DNA of 64,000 nucleotides from Stappia sp. ES.058 (GCF_900105595.1 NZ_LT629784.1:3348001-3412000), one strand, 5' to 3'; positions 25,769 to 34,708 are shown, counted from the stretch's first letter. Made by a program: numbers and translations. Notes: a model not told the origin generated them from the sequence alone.

Positions 25769-26584
25769 TCAGGTGCTGCCCGACCCGTAGTGCCTGATGG
25801 TGGCAAGGTCCGGGAGTTCGTCAAGCAACTGCCGCAGCATCGGCACAAGACGGTCCGCCCAGGCGGCCACGCCCCGCGCATCGCCGATCAGGTCCTGTCG
25901 CACTTCGAGCAGTGCATGGGCAAGCCCGCGCTGCGTTCCGTGCCGAAACATGCAATCATTCTTCAACGCTCCTCCGTAGGGCTCGTTGTCACCTACGACC
26001 AGATCCGGTTCGCCGCGCAGCCGGTCGCGCAGCGGAACGGCAAACCTGGGATCGCGATCCCAAAGCACACCGGCATGCCAGGGCCGCGGCACGCCCCGCC
26101 AGACCGGCGTGAAACTGTGCACCGACAGAACCGTCGGCGGATGGCCGGCGGCGATTGCGGCATCGATCCGCGCTTCCACCGCCGAATGATAGGGCCGGTG
26201 ATAGACGGCAAGACGGCGTTCACGCTCGCCTGCGTCGTGTCTTGCGTTTCCCGGCACCACCGCCCCGTCGGACAGGCGCATGATCAGCGTCGGGTCGTCC
26301 TCCCCGCGATTCGGATCGATCAGCAGCCGCGAAAACGTCGACAACACTGCCGGAGCCGACAGTGCCGCGGCAAGCGCGAACGTCAGTGCGCGCGCGCCGA
26401 TGTCATAGGCGATGTGACGCTCGAACTCGCTCTTCGGCAACCCGAGCGTATCGTAAGCCTTAGGAACCGCATTGCCCGCATGGTCGCACAGGATCAGCAG
26501 GCCGACGCCTGGATCGCCGGACAGGCTTTCGACCGCAGACACATCCGGATGCGGCGCGGCAGGAAGGGAGACGGGCGCGATCAT
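25769..26584 (-). CDS. N-formylglutamate amidohydrolase family protein
   Basis: A 271-residue protein of the family that includes HutG-type deformylases (N-formyl-L-glutamate to glutamate and formate). Metal-site elements are ILCDHAGNAVP near residue 32, SRLLIDPNRGED near 86 and SVHSFTPVWRG near 155 (histidine ligand). NEPYGGALKND matches the NxPY segment near 205. No histidine-degradation genes are nearby, so the physiological substrate may differ from formylglutamate. It heads the DUF1244/gapR series and is divergent from the glycerate kinase gene. A diverged paralogue is at 33292-34182. Confidence 0.87.
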   Translation of the reverse strand: MIAPVSLPAAPHPDVSAVESLSGDPGVGLLILCDHAGNAVPKAYDTLGLPKSEFERHIAYDIGARALTFALAAALSAPAVLSTFSRLLIDPNRGEDDPTLIMRLSDGAVVPGNARHDAGERERRLAVYHRPYHSAVEARIDAAIAAGHPPTVLSVHSFTPVWRGVPRPWHAGVLWDRDPRFAVPLRDRLRGEPDLVVGDNEPYGGALKNDCMFRHGTQRGLAHALLEVRQDLIGDARGVAAWADRLVPMLRQLLDELPDLATIRHYGSGST

Positions 26585-26739
26585 GTCCCGGATATGGGGC
26601 TATGCGGTCGCCCCGCGCAAGGTCCCGCTCGGTCGATTTTCGGGACCGGACGGGAAACCGTGGCAGACAGGGCGGCCGCCTTTCCCTAAGGTTGTCCCCC
26701 ATTAGGCGAATCGACCAAACACGGAGTTCCCGGGACCGG

Positions 26740-28068
26740 ATGCCGGATACATCATCACACGCACGGAAAGTCCGCCAACGGCTGATCAGCCTTTTCGAAA
26801 CCGCCGTGGTCGCCGCCCGGGCGGAAACCTGTCTGCCTCCCCATCTTCCCCGTCCGGCGGAGAACGCCCGGATCATCCTGCTCGCGGCGGGAAAGGCCGC
26901 CGGCGCCATGATGAACGTGGCAGAGCGCATTTACCTCGATGATTTCGCCCTTGATCCAGCGCTTTTGACGGGACTGTGCGTGACGCGCCACGGGTATGCC
27001 CGGCCCACACGCAAGATCCCGGTGGTCGAGGCCGGCCACCCCGTCCCGGACGATGCCGGCGTCGAGGCGACACGAAGATGCCTCGAGATCGCGGCCGCCG
27101 CACGGCCCGGCGATCACATCGTGGTGCTCCTGTCCGGCGGTGCTTCGGCCAACTGGGTGGCTCCCGTGGAGGGTGTCAGCCTGGAAGACAAGCAGGCCGT
27201 GACCCGCGCGCTGCTGCGCTCCGGTGCCACGATCGACGAAATCAACACGCTGCGGCGCCACCTGTCGCGCATCAAGGGCGGGCGCCTGGCCGCAGCGCGC
27301 GGTACCGGGTCGCTGATGACGACGCTGGCCATATCGGATGTCCCGCATGACACCGGCGTCGCGATCGGTTCCGGCCCCACACTCCCGGATCCTTCCACTT
27401 TGAGCGACGCGCGTGCACTGCTTTCCCGGCTTGTGCCGAACGCCCCTGCAAGCGCGATCGCGGCACTCGACGATCCGCGCAACGAAACGCCGAAGCCCGG
27501 CGACCCGCTGTTCGACGATACAAGCTTCCAGATCGTCGCACGCCCGGCGCTGTCGCTCGAGGCGGCCGCACGGGCAGCGCGGGAGATGGGTTACGAGGCG
27601 ATCCTCCTGGGCGACAGCCTGGAGGGCGAGGCATCCGCGATTGCATCACAACATGCAGCACAGGCCGTTTCGCTGGCACAAGCCGGGCGCCGCTGCGTGC
27701 TGCTTTCCGGCGGCGAACTTACGGTCACCCTGCGCGGCGACGGACGCGGGGGTCCCAATCAGGAATATGCTCTGGCGCTCGCCGTGGCTCTCAAGTCCCA
27801 CCCGGCCATTTTCGCGGTTGCCGGCGACACCGACGGCACCGACGGCGGCTCCGGCGCTGCCGACGATCCGGCCGGCGCGCTCATCGACCCGGGAACACTT
27901 TCCCGGGCTCAGGCCGAAGGTCATGATGCCGCCGCATTTTTGGCGAGAAACGACAGTACGGGCTTTTTCGAAGCCCTGAATGATCTTCTTCGATCGGGGC
28001 CGACTTACACCAACGTCAACGACTTCAGGGCTGTCATCATTGACAAGCCGGAAGCCCGTCGGCCATAA
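26740..28068 (+). CDS. glycerate kinase type 2 (GckA/TtuD, MOFRL family)
   Basis: A 442-residue enzyme of the DUF4147-MOFRL family, which phosphorylates glycerate to 2-phosphoglycerate; older annotations call it hydroxypyruvate reductase. Landmarks: ILLAAGKAAGAMM near 42, VVLLSGGASANWVAPVEG near 127, INTLRRHLSRIKGGRLA near 165 and, in the MOFRL domain, GGELTVTLRGDGRGGPNQEYALA near 330 with GDTDGTDGGSGAAD near 365 and TNVNDFRAVI at the end. The start at 26740 follows a weak purine-rich site; the family N-terminus fits. It could feed 2-phosphoglycerate toward pyruvate kinase, which lies just downstream. Confidence 0.92.
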   Translation: MPDTSSHARKVRQRLISLFETAVVAARAETCLPPHLPRPAENARIILLAAGKAAGAMMNVAERIYLDDFALDPALLTGLCVTRHGYARPTRKIPVVEAGHPVPDDAGVEATRRCLEIAAAARPGDHIVVLLSGGASANWVAPVEGVSLEDKQAVTRALLRSGATIDEINTLRRHLSRIKGGRLAAARGTGSLMTTLAISDVPHDTGVAIGSGPTLPDPSTLSDARALLSRLVPNAPASAIAALDDPRNETPKPGDPLFDDTSFQIVARPALSLEAAARAAREMGYEAILLGDSLEGEASAIASQHAAQAVSLAQAGRRCVLLSGGELTVTLRGDGRGGPNQEYALALAVALKSHPAIFAVAGDTDGTDGGSGAADDPAGALIDPGTLSRAQAEGHDAAAFLARNDSTGFFEALNDLLRSGPTYTNVNDFRAVIIDKPEARRP

Positions 28069-28101
28069 GATGACGCGCATGGTCGTGGCACGAGAAATTG
28101 C

Positions 28102-28596
28102 ATGATGAAATTAGCCGCAAGGCATCGGCGCACCACGGCGACACGCAAGCTCCGCTGGGGAGGAGCTCCTGTCGGCTTGGCAGCGCTTCTAACGGTTTTT
28201 CTTTCGCTGTTCTCCGCCACTCCGGCGCAGGCCGAGCTCAGGCTGTGCAACAAGACCGAGAGTCAGGTCGGCGTTGCAATCGGCTACCGCGAGAACGATG
28301 ACTGGGTGACCGAAGGGTGGTGGAACCTCCCCGCGAATTCCTGCGAGACCCTCGTTTCGGGGTCGCTGGTGTCACGATTCTATTATATTTATGCGGTCGA
28401 CTACGATCAGTTCGGTGAATGGGGCGGACGTGCATTCATGTGCACCCGCGAGAAGGAATTCACCATTTCAGGTATTGAGGATTGCGTGGCGCGCGGATTT
28501 GAGCGCACGGGGTTCTTCGAGATCGATACAGGCGAACAAAGCAGCTGGACCGTCCAGTTGACTGAGCCGGTGCAAACAGGAACGGGTGGGCGATGA
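28102..28596 (+). CDS. exported DUF1036 protein
   Basis: A 164-residue protein with a long signal peptide (hydrophobic core VGLAALLTVFLSLFSATPAQA, mature from about residue 45). The DUF1036 domain starts at ELRLCNKTESQVGVAIGYRE and has EGWWNLPANSC and CTREKEFTISGIEDC. Four cysteines in the mature part could form two disulphides. Function unknown; the family is common in alphaproteobacteria. ATG at 28102 is directly followed by a second ATG. The last four bases overlap the pyk start (ATGA), so the two genes are translationally coupled. Confidence 0.88.
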   Translation: MMKLAARHRRTTATRKLRWGGAPVGLAALLTVFLSLFSATPAQAELRLCNKTESQVGVAIGYRENDDWVTEGWWNLPANSCETLVSGSLVSRFYYIYAVDYDQFGEWGGRAFMCTREKEFTISGIEDCVARGFERTGFFEIDTGEQSSWTVQLTEPVQTGTGGR

Positions 28597-30029
28597 AGCG
28601 TGACAGACGGGTCAAGATACTTGCAACACTCGGACCCTCTTCATCGGACCCCGCGACAATCGAAAAGCTCTTTCTGGCCGGCGCGGATGTTTTCCGCATC
28701 AACATGAGCCATTCGGATCACGACCGGCTCAACACGCTGGTCAAGACGATCCGCGACATCGAGATCAAGGTCGGCAGGCCGATCGGCATTCTCGCCGATC
28801 TGCAGGGGCCGAAGCTGCGCGTGGGCACTTTCGAGGGCGACGGCGCGGTGCTGGAAAACGGCGCGACCTTCACACTCGACAGCGACCCGGCGCCGGGCTC
28901 CGCCAAACGCGTGAACCTGCCACACCGCGAAATTCTCGAAGCGCTTGAGCCGGGACACCGCCTGCTGCTCGATGACGGCAAGATCCGCCTCACGGTGCAA
29001 AGCTGCGATGCCAAGCACGCCAAGACCACAGTCGAGGTAGGCGGCAAGCTGTCGAACCGCAAGGGCGTGAGCGTTCCCGACACCGAGATCCCGGTCGGCG
29101 CGCTGACGCCGAAGGACAGCAAGGACCTGGACGCAGCGCTTGCCGCCGGCGTCGACTGGGTGGCGCTCTCCTTCATCCAGCGCCCCGACGATCTGGCCGA
29201 GGTGCGCAAGGTGACGCGCGGCAAGGCCGGCATCCTTGCCAAGATCGAAAAGCCGCAGGCCATTGAGCGCCTTGCGGAAATCATCGACCTGTCGGACGCG
29301 CTGATGGTGGCCCGTGGCGATCTCGGCGTCGAGATGCCGCTTGAACGGGTGCCCGGTCTGCAAAAGCAGATCGTGCGCGCCTGCCGCAAGGCCGGCAAAC
29401 CCGTCGTCGTCGCGACCCAGATGCTGGAATCGATGATCACCGCTCCGGTTCCGACCCGCGCAGAGGTCTCCGACGTTGCAACGGCGGTCTTCGAAGGTGC
29501 CGACGCCGTGATGCTCTCGGCCGAATCAGCCGCTGGTGATTTTCCTGTCGAGGCGGTCGAGACGATGGATCGGATTGCCGGCGAGGTGGAGCGCGATCCG
29601 AACTACCGCGGCATCATCCATGGTCAACGCCAGGAGCCGGAGCCGACCGGCGCCGATGCCATCGCGGCAGCAGCCCGGCAGATTGCCGAAACGCTCAATC
29701 TCGCCGCCGTGGTCTGCTATACGACTTCCGGAGCGACCGGCCTGCGCGCCGCGCGCGAGCGCCCGGCGGTTCCGGTTATCGTGATCTCTCCGGTGCTGGA
29801 GACCGCGCGACGCCTCGCCCTCGCCTGGGGTCTGCACTGTGTGGTCAGCGACGACGCCAAGGACGAGAACGACATGGTCGACCGCGCCTGCCGGATTTCG
29901 TTCCAGGAAGAATTCGCAAGGCCCGGCCAGCGCATCATCACCACGGCCGGCGTTCCCTTCGGCACGCCGGGATCGACAAACATGCTGCGCATCGCCTTTA
30001 TCGGAAGCGACGGAAGCAGCGGCCTTTGA
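28593..30029 (+). CDS. pyk: pyruvate kinase
   Basis: A 478-residue glycolytic enzyme converting phosphoenolpyruvate and ADP to pyruvate and ATP. Landmarks: VKILATLGPSSSDPATIEKL at the N-terminus, ADVFRINMSHSDHD with the substrate Arg/Asn, LADLQGPKLRVGTF, AKIEKPQAIERL with the catalytic Lys, VARGDLGVEMPLERVP with metal-binding acidic residues, ATQMLESMI, and a C-terminal domain beginning near 355. Full length compared with type II bacterial enzymes. The start overlaps the DUF1036 stop. Confidence 0.97.
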   Translation: MKRDRRVKILATLGPSSSDPATIEKLFLAGADVFRINMSHSDHDRLNTLVKTIRDIEIKVGRPIGILADLQGPKLRVGTFEGDGAVLENGATFTLDSDPAPGSAKRVNLPHREILEALEPGHRLLLDDGKIRLTVQSCDAKHAKTTVEVGGKLSNRKGVSVPDTEIPVGALTPKDSKDLDAALAAGVDWVALSFIQRPDDLAEVRKVTRGKAGILAKIEKPQAIERLAEIIDLSDALMVARGDLGVEMPLERVPGLQKQIVRACRKAGKPVVVATQMLESMITAPVPTRAEVSDVATAVFEGADAVMLSAESAAGDFPVEAVETMDRIAGEVERDPNYRGIIHGQRQEPEPTGADAIAAAARQIAETLNLAAVVCYTTSGATGLRAARERPAVPVIVISPVLETARRLALAWGLHCVVSDDAKDENDMVDRACRISFQEEFARPGQRIITTAGVPFGTPGSTNMLRIAFIGSDGSSGL

Positions 30030-30082
30030 GGCTGCGGCGGCTGTCGCCGTAACACCAGGCAAGCGCCTTGAAAAACGTCATT

Positions 30083-30116
30083 CGCGTCCGCCGGTCAAAG
30101 CCGGGCGGGCGCGTTT
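30083..30116. terminator. hairpin between pyk and the convergent hydrolase gene
   Basis: CGCGTCCGCC pairs with GGCGGGCGCG (one G-T pair, one bulge), followed on the plus strand by TTTT. It lies about 55 bases after the pyk stop and overlaps the last codons of the hydrolase. Confidence 0.55.
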
Positions 30117-31159
30117 TGCGTTTCAGTCCTGTCGTCATCGGCGTCCGGGACCGCAGGATTGGCAACACGCTCGGCAGTCGTCGCCGGACCCGCACCCGGA
30201 AAGGTCTTCGCCACAACCGCCTCGATCTCGCGCACCACGGCCTCCCTACGGGTGTGATGGGGCATGTGTCCTGCACCCGGGAGATCGACGCGCCAGGAAT
30301 TCTCGAGGTCCCGAACAAGCCCGGCAGAATGAATCTCCGGATAGACGATGGCATCCGCATCTCCGGTGATCACCGCGGCGGGTTGGTCAATCTGCGAATA
30401 ACGCGGTGCCGCCGCACGCAGCTCGGGCTTCAGCCAGGCGACATCGCGGGCATTGGCAAGAAAACTGTGCGGACGAAACAGCAACGGCAGGCCGATGGAC
30501 TGCGCGTAGTCGTCCGGCGCGGCTTCGGGCGCAAACACACTCTCCACCCCCTTTGACGACACGAGCGAGGCCACGGCCGGCGCGACCGTATGAGAGAACA
30601 CGGCACCGACGACCGGCAACGCGGCAAGATCATAGTACCAGTTCACACCGCCAGGCCAGGGATGGGTCGCCGGCGCGATGAACACCAGTCCCGCAAACGT
30701 CCCGGGCGCTTGCAGCGCCATCTGCGCGACGACCGCCCCACCCCAGGAATGACCGACCGCGACCGACTTCTCGATCCCCAGATGGCGAACCAGCCCGCCA
30801 ATCAATCGCGCCTGGCGGGCGGGACTGTGCGCCTCGTCCCCACCGCGTTGCGAATAGCCATGGCCCGGCCGGTCGACGAAAACCAGGCGATAGCGGGAGG
30901 AGAGCGCGGGAAAGAACGCCGTGAACGGATCGCGCAGGTTCGCACTTGCTCCATGCACAAAGACAAGCGCGGGATCGCCTGAAGTCCAGCCTTGCGGGAC
31001 ATGATCCACGTAATGCAGATCGACGCCGTCGATTTGCTGAACGGGGCCCAGTCGCGGGTAACGCGCCTCCACGACGCCCTTGCGCTGCGACGCGTAAACA
31101 GCCAGTGCACCAAGGACTGCGACGGCTCCAACGGCCAGAATGAAGAAAACGAAAGTCAT
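30095..31159 (-). CDS. alpha/beta hydrolase, membrane-anchored
   Basis: A 354-residue alpha/beta-hydrolase-fold protein with an N-terminal membrane anchor (TFVFFILAVGAVAVLGALAV). The oxyanion strand LVFVHGASANLRDP, nucleophile elbow VGHSWGG, acid in ITGDADAIV and histidine in GAGHMPHH are all present, so the enzyme is probably active. Substrate unknown. I prefer the start at 31159, where the anchor begins; an upstream ATG at 31189 adds ten residues. Neither start has a strong ribosome site. The C-terminus ends in a polar Pro/Ala/Asp tail after about residue 320. Confidence 0.85.
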   Translation of the reverse strand: MTFVFFILAVGAVAVLGALAVYASQRKGVVEARYPRLGPVQQIDGVDLHYVDHVPQGWTSGDPALVFVHGASANLRDPFTAFFPALSSRYRLVFVDRPGHGYSQRGGDEAHSPARQARLIGGLVRHLGIEKSVAVGHSWGGAVVAQMALQAPGTFAGLVFIAPATHPWPGGVNWYYDLAALPVVGAVFSHTVAPAVASLVSSKGVESVFAPEAAPDDYAQSIGLPLLFRPHSFLANARDVAWLKPELRAAAPRYSQIDQPAAVITGDADAIVYPEIHSAGLVRDLENSWRVDLPGAGHMPHHTRREAVVREIEAVVAKTFPGAGPATTAERVANPAVPDADDDRTETQNAPARL

Positions 31160-31279
31160 CCGGAGCTTTATGACACACCTCGCATGCACGGAAGGATGGC
31201 CTCTTGAGCGCCGACGCCGCGCGAGCCGACCGCCTTCGCATCGACCCGCGTCTCGCGGCAGGCGAAGTCCGTCAAGCGG

Positions 31280-31942
31280 TCAGGTCGGGGATCCGGCGGA
31301 CTTCGCCGCAAGGTCCTCGATTGCCTTACGCGCATTTTCGCTCGCCGGATGTATTTTCAGCACTTCCTCGAAAAGCCTCATGGCATCTTCGTCGCGGTCA
31401 AGGCGGCGCATGATGATGCCCAGGCCCGACATCGCGCCCCAGTGGCGCGGCTCCAGCGCAAGCACGCGCTCGATATCGGCAACCGAGCGGCCGAAATCCT
31501 GCTTGAGGTAAAACACCGTCGCCCGGCGGTTCCACCCTTCAGCATAGTCGGGCGCCAGGCGCGTTACCATGTCGAGCAGATCGAGCGCGAGGCCGTTGTC
31601 CTTCGCTTTCATCGCGGTGCCGGCACGCAACATCAAGAGATCCACCGTGGCGCTTCCCGACCGCATCCATTTGCGCTGGATCCTGGCGACAATCGGCCGG
31701 GCCGCCGTTGCCGAAGGCGCCCGCGCAAGTGCCTCGAACAGCTCGTCGGTGTCGTCTTGAGCCGGCTCGTCGTCGGGGATCGCATTCCGGGCACCCGATT
31801 CGATCTCGCTTTCCGGCAAGGGCGCGAGATCGTCTATTGCCGGGGGCGCGGCTTCGGGCGGAAGCACACCGGGTGGCTCACCCTGCGCAAAGGCGGGACC
31901 GCTCAGAACCAAAAGAAGGAGAACAACGCTAAAAGGCCGCAT
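31280..31942 (-). CDS. exported TPR-repeat protein
   Basis: A 220-residue protein with a signal peptide (PFSVVLLLLVLSGPAFAQG, cleavage after AFA). Residues 21-65 are acidic and Pro-rich. The rest contains three or four tetratricopeptide-like repeats, such as LALDLLDMVTRLAPDYAEGW, RATVFYLKQDFGRSVADIER and IMRRLDRDEDAMRLFEEVLK. Similar short TPR proteins are widespread in alphaproteobacteria with no known partner. The next gene on this strand is the hydrolase, 120 bases away, so joint transcription is possible. Confidence 0.85.
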   Translation of the reverse strand: MRPFSVVLLLLVLSGPAFAQGEPPGVLPPEAAPPAIDDLAPLPESEIESGARNAIPDDEPAQDDTDELFEALARAPSATAARPIVARIQRKWMRSGSATVDLLMLRAGTAMKAKDNGLALDLLDMVTRLAPDYAEGWNRRATVFYLKQDFGRSVADIERVLALEPRHWGAMSGLGIIMRRLDRDEDAMRLFEEVLKIHPASENARKAIEDLAAKSAGSPT

Positions 31943-32039
31943 ACCTGTGATTATGGATCACCGGTTGCGGCCGTCAATGGCAAGCGGGAAGATTGACCGT
32001 CACGTCCCCGCGCAAAATGCGCGAAGCGAAACCGGGTCT

Positions 32040-32165
32040 TCAGCCCTGGCGTGCCTTGAAGCGGGGAGCTTTCTTGTTGATGATGTAGACGCGCCCCTTG
32101 CGACGAACCATACGGTTGTCACGATGCCGGCCCATAAGCGCCTTCAGCGAGTTCTTGATCTTCAT
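32040..32165 (-). CDS. rpmJ: 50S ribosomal protein L36 (cysteine-free type)
   Basis: A 41-residue basic protein: [20 protein letters not shown], then [21 protein letters not shown]. This is the L36 type usual in alphaproteobacteria, with an insertion relative to the 37-38-residue form and without the zinc-binding cysteines (the C-minus type). It binds 23S rRNA in the large subunit. The gene stands alone, away from the large ribosomal protein operons. Confidence 0.95.
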   Translation of the reverse strand: MKIKNSLKALMGRHRDNRMVRRKGRVYIINKKAPRFKARQG

Positions 32166-32344
32166 CGTCTTCGTCCTCGTCGACGGAACTGCCGCAAAAG
32201 CGGAGCCCGGCATTTCTTCTTCGGCGCTTTCGCACCCGGTTCGCCGGCCTCCGGCGCGCAATATCGTCTGCGCGCGCCCCCTTTGGGGATTACGGATCGC
32301 CCGGCGGGCGTACGTTCGATCCGGTGACGGTCCGAACGAGAAAA

Positions 32345-32419
<75 letters not shown>

Positions 32420-32630
32420 GAGACTGTCACGCCGGGTCATCTGCCTGGCGGCAGATCCCGGCAAGTCCGGTCACCACGCCGACAAAGCGGCAGCGGTGGC
32501 AGGGGATATACCGAGGTTCGAAGACCGGTGCAAGCCCTCTCGGCAAACTTCTTTCTCGCCTGCAATCGCAGTGGAAAACCTGAGCGCAGGCAAAAGGCGT
32601 GAGACGTCAGGCACACCGGAAACGGCCCGC

Positions 32631-32990
32631 TCAGGCAACGAGCATCCGTTCGACCTCAAGCACCAGGTCCTTCAGATGGAACGGCTTGGAAAGGACCTTG
32701 GCGTCCTTAGGCGCCTGGGAATCGGGGTTGAGCGCGACGGCCGCGAAGCCGGTGATGAACATGACCTTGAGATCGGGATCGAGTTGCGTCGCCCGGCGCG
32801 CCAGCTCGATGCCATCCATTTCCGGCATGACGATGTCGGTCAGGAGCAGGGAAAAGGGTTCTTCGCGCAATCGCTCGTACGCGCTCTTTCCGTTGTCGAA
32901 AGAAACGACGTCATAGCCGGCTTTCTGCAGCGCCTTGGCCAGAAACCGGCGCATGTCGTTGTCGTCTTCGGCGAGTAGGATCCGTGTCAT
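32631..32990 (-). CDS. cpdR: CpdR-like single-domain response regulator
   Basis: A 119-residue receiver with no output domain: acidic pair AEDDND, phosphoacceptor Asp51 in LLLTDIVMPEMDG, Thr in MFITGFAA, Lys in VLSKPFHLKDLV. The sequence, in particular the GFAAVALNP segment and the C-terminal KPFHLKDLVLEVERML, is that of CpdR, which in Caulobacter in its unphosphorylated state recruits substrates to ClpXP and is turned off by the CckA-ChpT relay. GGACGGAG precedes the ATG. It is divergent from the second N-formylglutamate amidohydrolase gene. Confidence 0.92.
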   Translation of the reverse strand: MTRILLAEDDNDMRRFLAKALQKAGYDVVSFDNGKSAYERLREEPFSLLLTDIVMPEMDGIELARRATQLDPDLKVMFITGFAAVALNPDSQAPKDAKVLSKPFHLKDLVLEVERMLVA

Positions 32991-33291
32991 TCGCTCCGTC
33001 CGTCCTGCTTGGCACCGTCGCGTGTCCTGCCCGGAACCCGCGGCCTGTCGCCCGGCGCCGGGCGCTTGAGGCCAGGCGTTCGACCATTCCGGGTTTCGTC
33101 AAACCGTTCCCGATTTGGCACAGCGCGCCTCAACGTTATAAGGCCGACCCGTGGTAAACATCCAGTGAAACCCGGGCAAGGGCCATCCGCCGGGGGCATT
33201 TCCCACCGGCCTTGTGGACATTAACCGCGATTCGGGGACAAATAGGGATTTGGAAACAAGATAGACCGCATCCAGGCGAGGATTGCAGACG
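32991..33291. other. divergent spacer between cpdR and the amidohydrolase gene
   Basis: About 300 bases holding the two promoters. I see no clear RNA, hairpin or GANTC-type cluster that I would stand behind. Confidence 0.35.
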
Positions 33292-34182
33292 ATGGAAGTG
33301 ATCAGCGGGTTTGAGGACTTGGAGGCCTTCGAGGTCCTGCATCCCGCCGAGCAATGCGTCCCTTTCGTGTTCAACTCGCCCCACTCCGGCTGTCATTACC
33401 CGGATGCCTTCCTGCGTGCCTCGCGTCTCGACAGTACGGCCATCAGGCGCTCGGAAGACGCATTCGTCGACGAGTTGTTCGAGCATGTGGTCCCGCTTGG
33501 CGCGCCGCTGTTGCGAGCCAGGTTCCCCAGGGCCTATCTCGACGTCAATCGCGAACCCTACGAACTCGATCCCAAGATGTATGACGACCGGCTCCCCTCC
33601 TATGCCAACATCCGCTCCATCCGGGTCGCGGGCGGGCTCGGGACAATCGCCCGGGTCGTGGGCGAGGCCCAGGAAATCTACCAGGGCCGTCTGTGTGTGC
33701 ACGAAGCCCTCGAACGCATCGAGACGATCTACAAACCCTATCACCAGACCCTGCGCCGGTTGCTGGCGCAAACCCATGTGGCCTTCGGCTATGCCGTCCT
33801 GATCGACTGCCACTCGATGCCCTCCGCCATCAAGACCAGCGACGGGAGCCCGAGACCGGATTTCATCCTGGGCGACCGCTATGGCACGAGTTGCGCGGTG
33901 CAGCTGCTGGATGCGGCCAGCGAGACCTTGCGGGGAATGGGCTATCGCGTCAGCCGCAACAAGCCTTATGCCGGCGGCTTCATCACCGAGCATTATGGCC
34001 GCCCGGTCAAGGGGCTGCATGCCCTTCAGCTGGAGATCAACCGCGGCCTCTACATGGACGAGACGAAGACCCGCAAACACGCCGGCTTCGCCACGTTGGC
34101 GCAGGATCTCGGCAAACTGGCAAAGGCACTGGTGGCGGTGCAGGGCGAGTGCTTTTTTCCCGACGCCCTCGCAGCCGAATAG
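33292..34182 (+). CDS. N-formylglutamate amidohydrolase, second paralogue
   Basis: A 296-residue member of the same family as the gene at 25769-26584 but clearly diverged and closer to classical N-formylglutamate deformylases. It shows FVFNSPHSGCHYPDAF near residue 26, RAYLDVNREPYELDP near 80, LIDCHSMPSAIK near 168 (metal site) and RNKPYAGGFITEHYGRP near 222. There is no hut operon here. The start at 33292 has GGCGAGGA upstream; a TTG at 33283 is an alternative. Downstream lies the small RNA on the opposite strand. Confidence 0.9.
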   Translation: MEVISGFEDLEAFEVLHPAEQCVPFVFNSPHSGCHYPDAFLRASRLDSTAIRRSEDAFVDELFEHVVPLGAPLLRARFPRAYLDVNREPYELDPKMYDDRLPSYANIRSIRVAGGLGTIARVVGEAQEIYQGRLCVHEALERIETIYKPYHQTLRRLLAQTHVAFGYAVLIDCHSMPSAIKTSDGSPRPDFILGDRYGTSCAVQLLDAASETLRGMGYRVSRNKPYAGGFITEHYGRPVKGLHALQLEINRGLYMDETKTRKHAGFATLAQDLGKLAKALVAVQGECFFPDALAAE

Positions 34183-34317
34183 GGCTCCACAACGATCGCG
34201 GGCGCGACACAGCACGGGCAGGGGTTTTTCAAGCCGTCGCACCGCATTGACGGAACAAGTCATCCATCTCCCGCTGACGGTGAAGCGGCGTCGGGCAGCC
34301 AAACCGGACGCATTTTT

Positions 34318-34346
34318 GGGTCCATGACCCGGAACGGCCTTTTTTT
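34318..34346 (+). terminator. possible terminator downstream of the amidohydrolase gene
   Basis: A short stem GGGTC-CAT-GACCC followed by CGGAACGGCC and seven Ts (34340-34346). The stem is weak, so this is tentative. It would also separate the plus-strand gene from the minus-strand small RNA. Confidence 0.3.
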
Positions 34347-34356
34347 CGCCGCCACC

Positions 34357-34447
34357 AAAAAAAAGGGCCGCACTCTTGCGAGGCGGCCCGAGTCTAGGGA
34401 GGAAACGCCCAAGGAGGGCGACGCTCAATGACTAGGTCATATCGCGC
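34357..34447 (-). ncRNA. alpha-r14 (suhB/MmgR)-like small RNA
   Basis: Minus-strand RNA of about 85-91 nucleotides. Reading 5' to 3' it has a first hairpin ATGAC-CTA-GTCAT (34440-34428), a second hairpin CGCCC-TCCTT-GGGCG (34420-34406) with an anti-Shine-Dalgarno CCTCCTT loop, a single-stranded TTTCCTCCC (second anti-Shine-Dalgarno), and a rho-independent terminator GGGCCGC...GCGGCCC (34389-34365) with eight Us (34364-34357). Two CCTCC loops before such a terminator are the hallmark of the alpha-r14 family (Rfam suhB; MmgR in Sinorhizobium), trans-acting regulators. MmgR is known to limit polyhydroxybutyrate granules. A near-consensus promoter lies just upstream. The next gene is hisN, an inositol-monophosphatase-family member, as the Rfam name would predict. 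Confidence 0.82.
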
Positions 34448-34453
34448 TGCACA

Positions 34454-34482
34454 AATGTTCCACCGCACCGCACAAAAGTCAA
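34454..34482 (-). promoter_or_regulatory. sigma-70-type promoter of the small RNA
   Basis: On the minus strand, TTGACT (34482-34477) and AACATT (34459-34454) are separated by exactly 17 bases. The expected start point, about seven bases downstream at 34447-34446, lies just before the first hairpin of the small RNA. Confidence 0.7.
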
Positions 34483-34514
34483 TATGGAATTCACGTGAAC
34501 GCAGCCAGCTCTGA

Positions 34515-34590
34515 GTGAAAAACAGATTTATTCCATTAAAATCAATTATTTATATATTACTAAATCTCCTTGAAAAATCATTCTGGACGG
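34515..34590. other. AT-rich island upstream of hisN
   Basis: About 75 bases with very high A+T, including TTATTTATATATTAC with several TpA steps, inside an otherwise GC-rich chromosome. It lies between the small RNA promoter and hisN. Such stretches are typical targets of alphaproteobacterial MucR/Ros-type or GapR-type DNA-binding proteins; which one, if any, is inference. Confidence 0.5.
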
Positions 34591-34708
34591 TTTTCCTCGA
34601 CGCCATCGCATCAGGCTGGTTTAACACGGATCATCACCGACCCGATTTCCACCCTCGATACCCATCCTCCGATATCCACCATCTCAGCCCAGCCAGGAGA
34701 CTGTCCGC

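Noticed and set aside
34341..34364. T-run and A-run near the small RNA as a transposon end
   Set aside because: They are better explained as the U-tails of converging terminators; no inverted repeats or target duplication are present.
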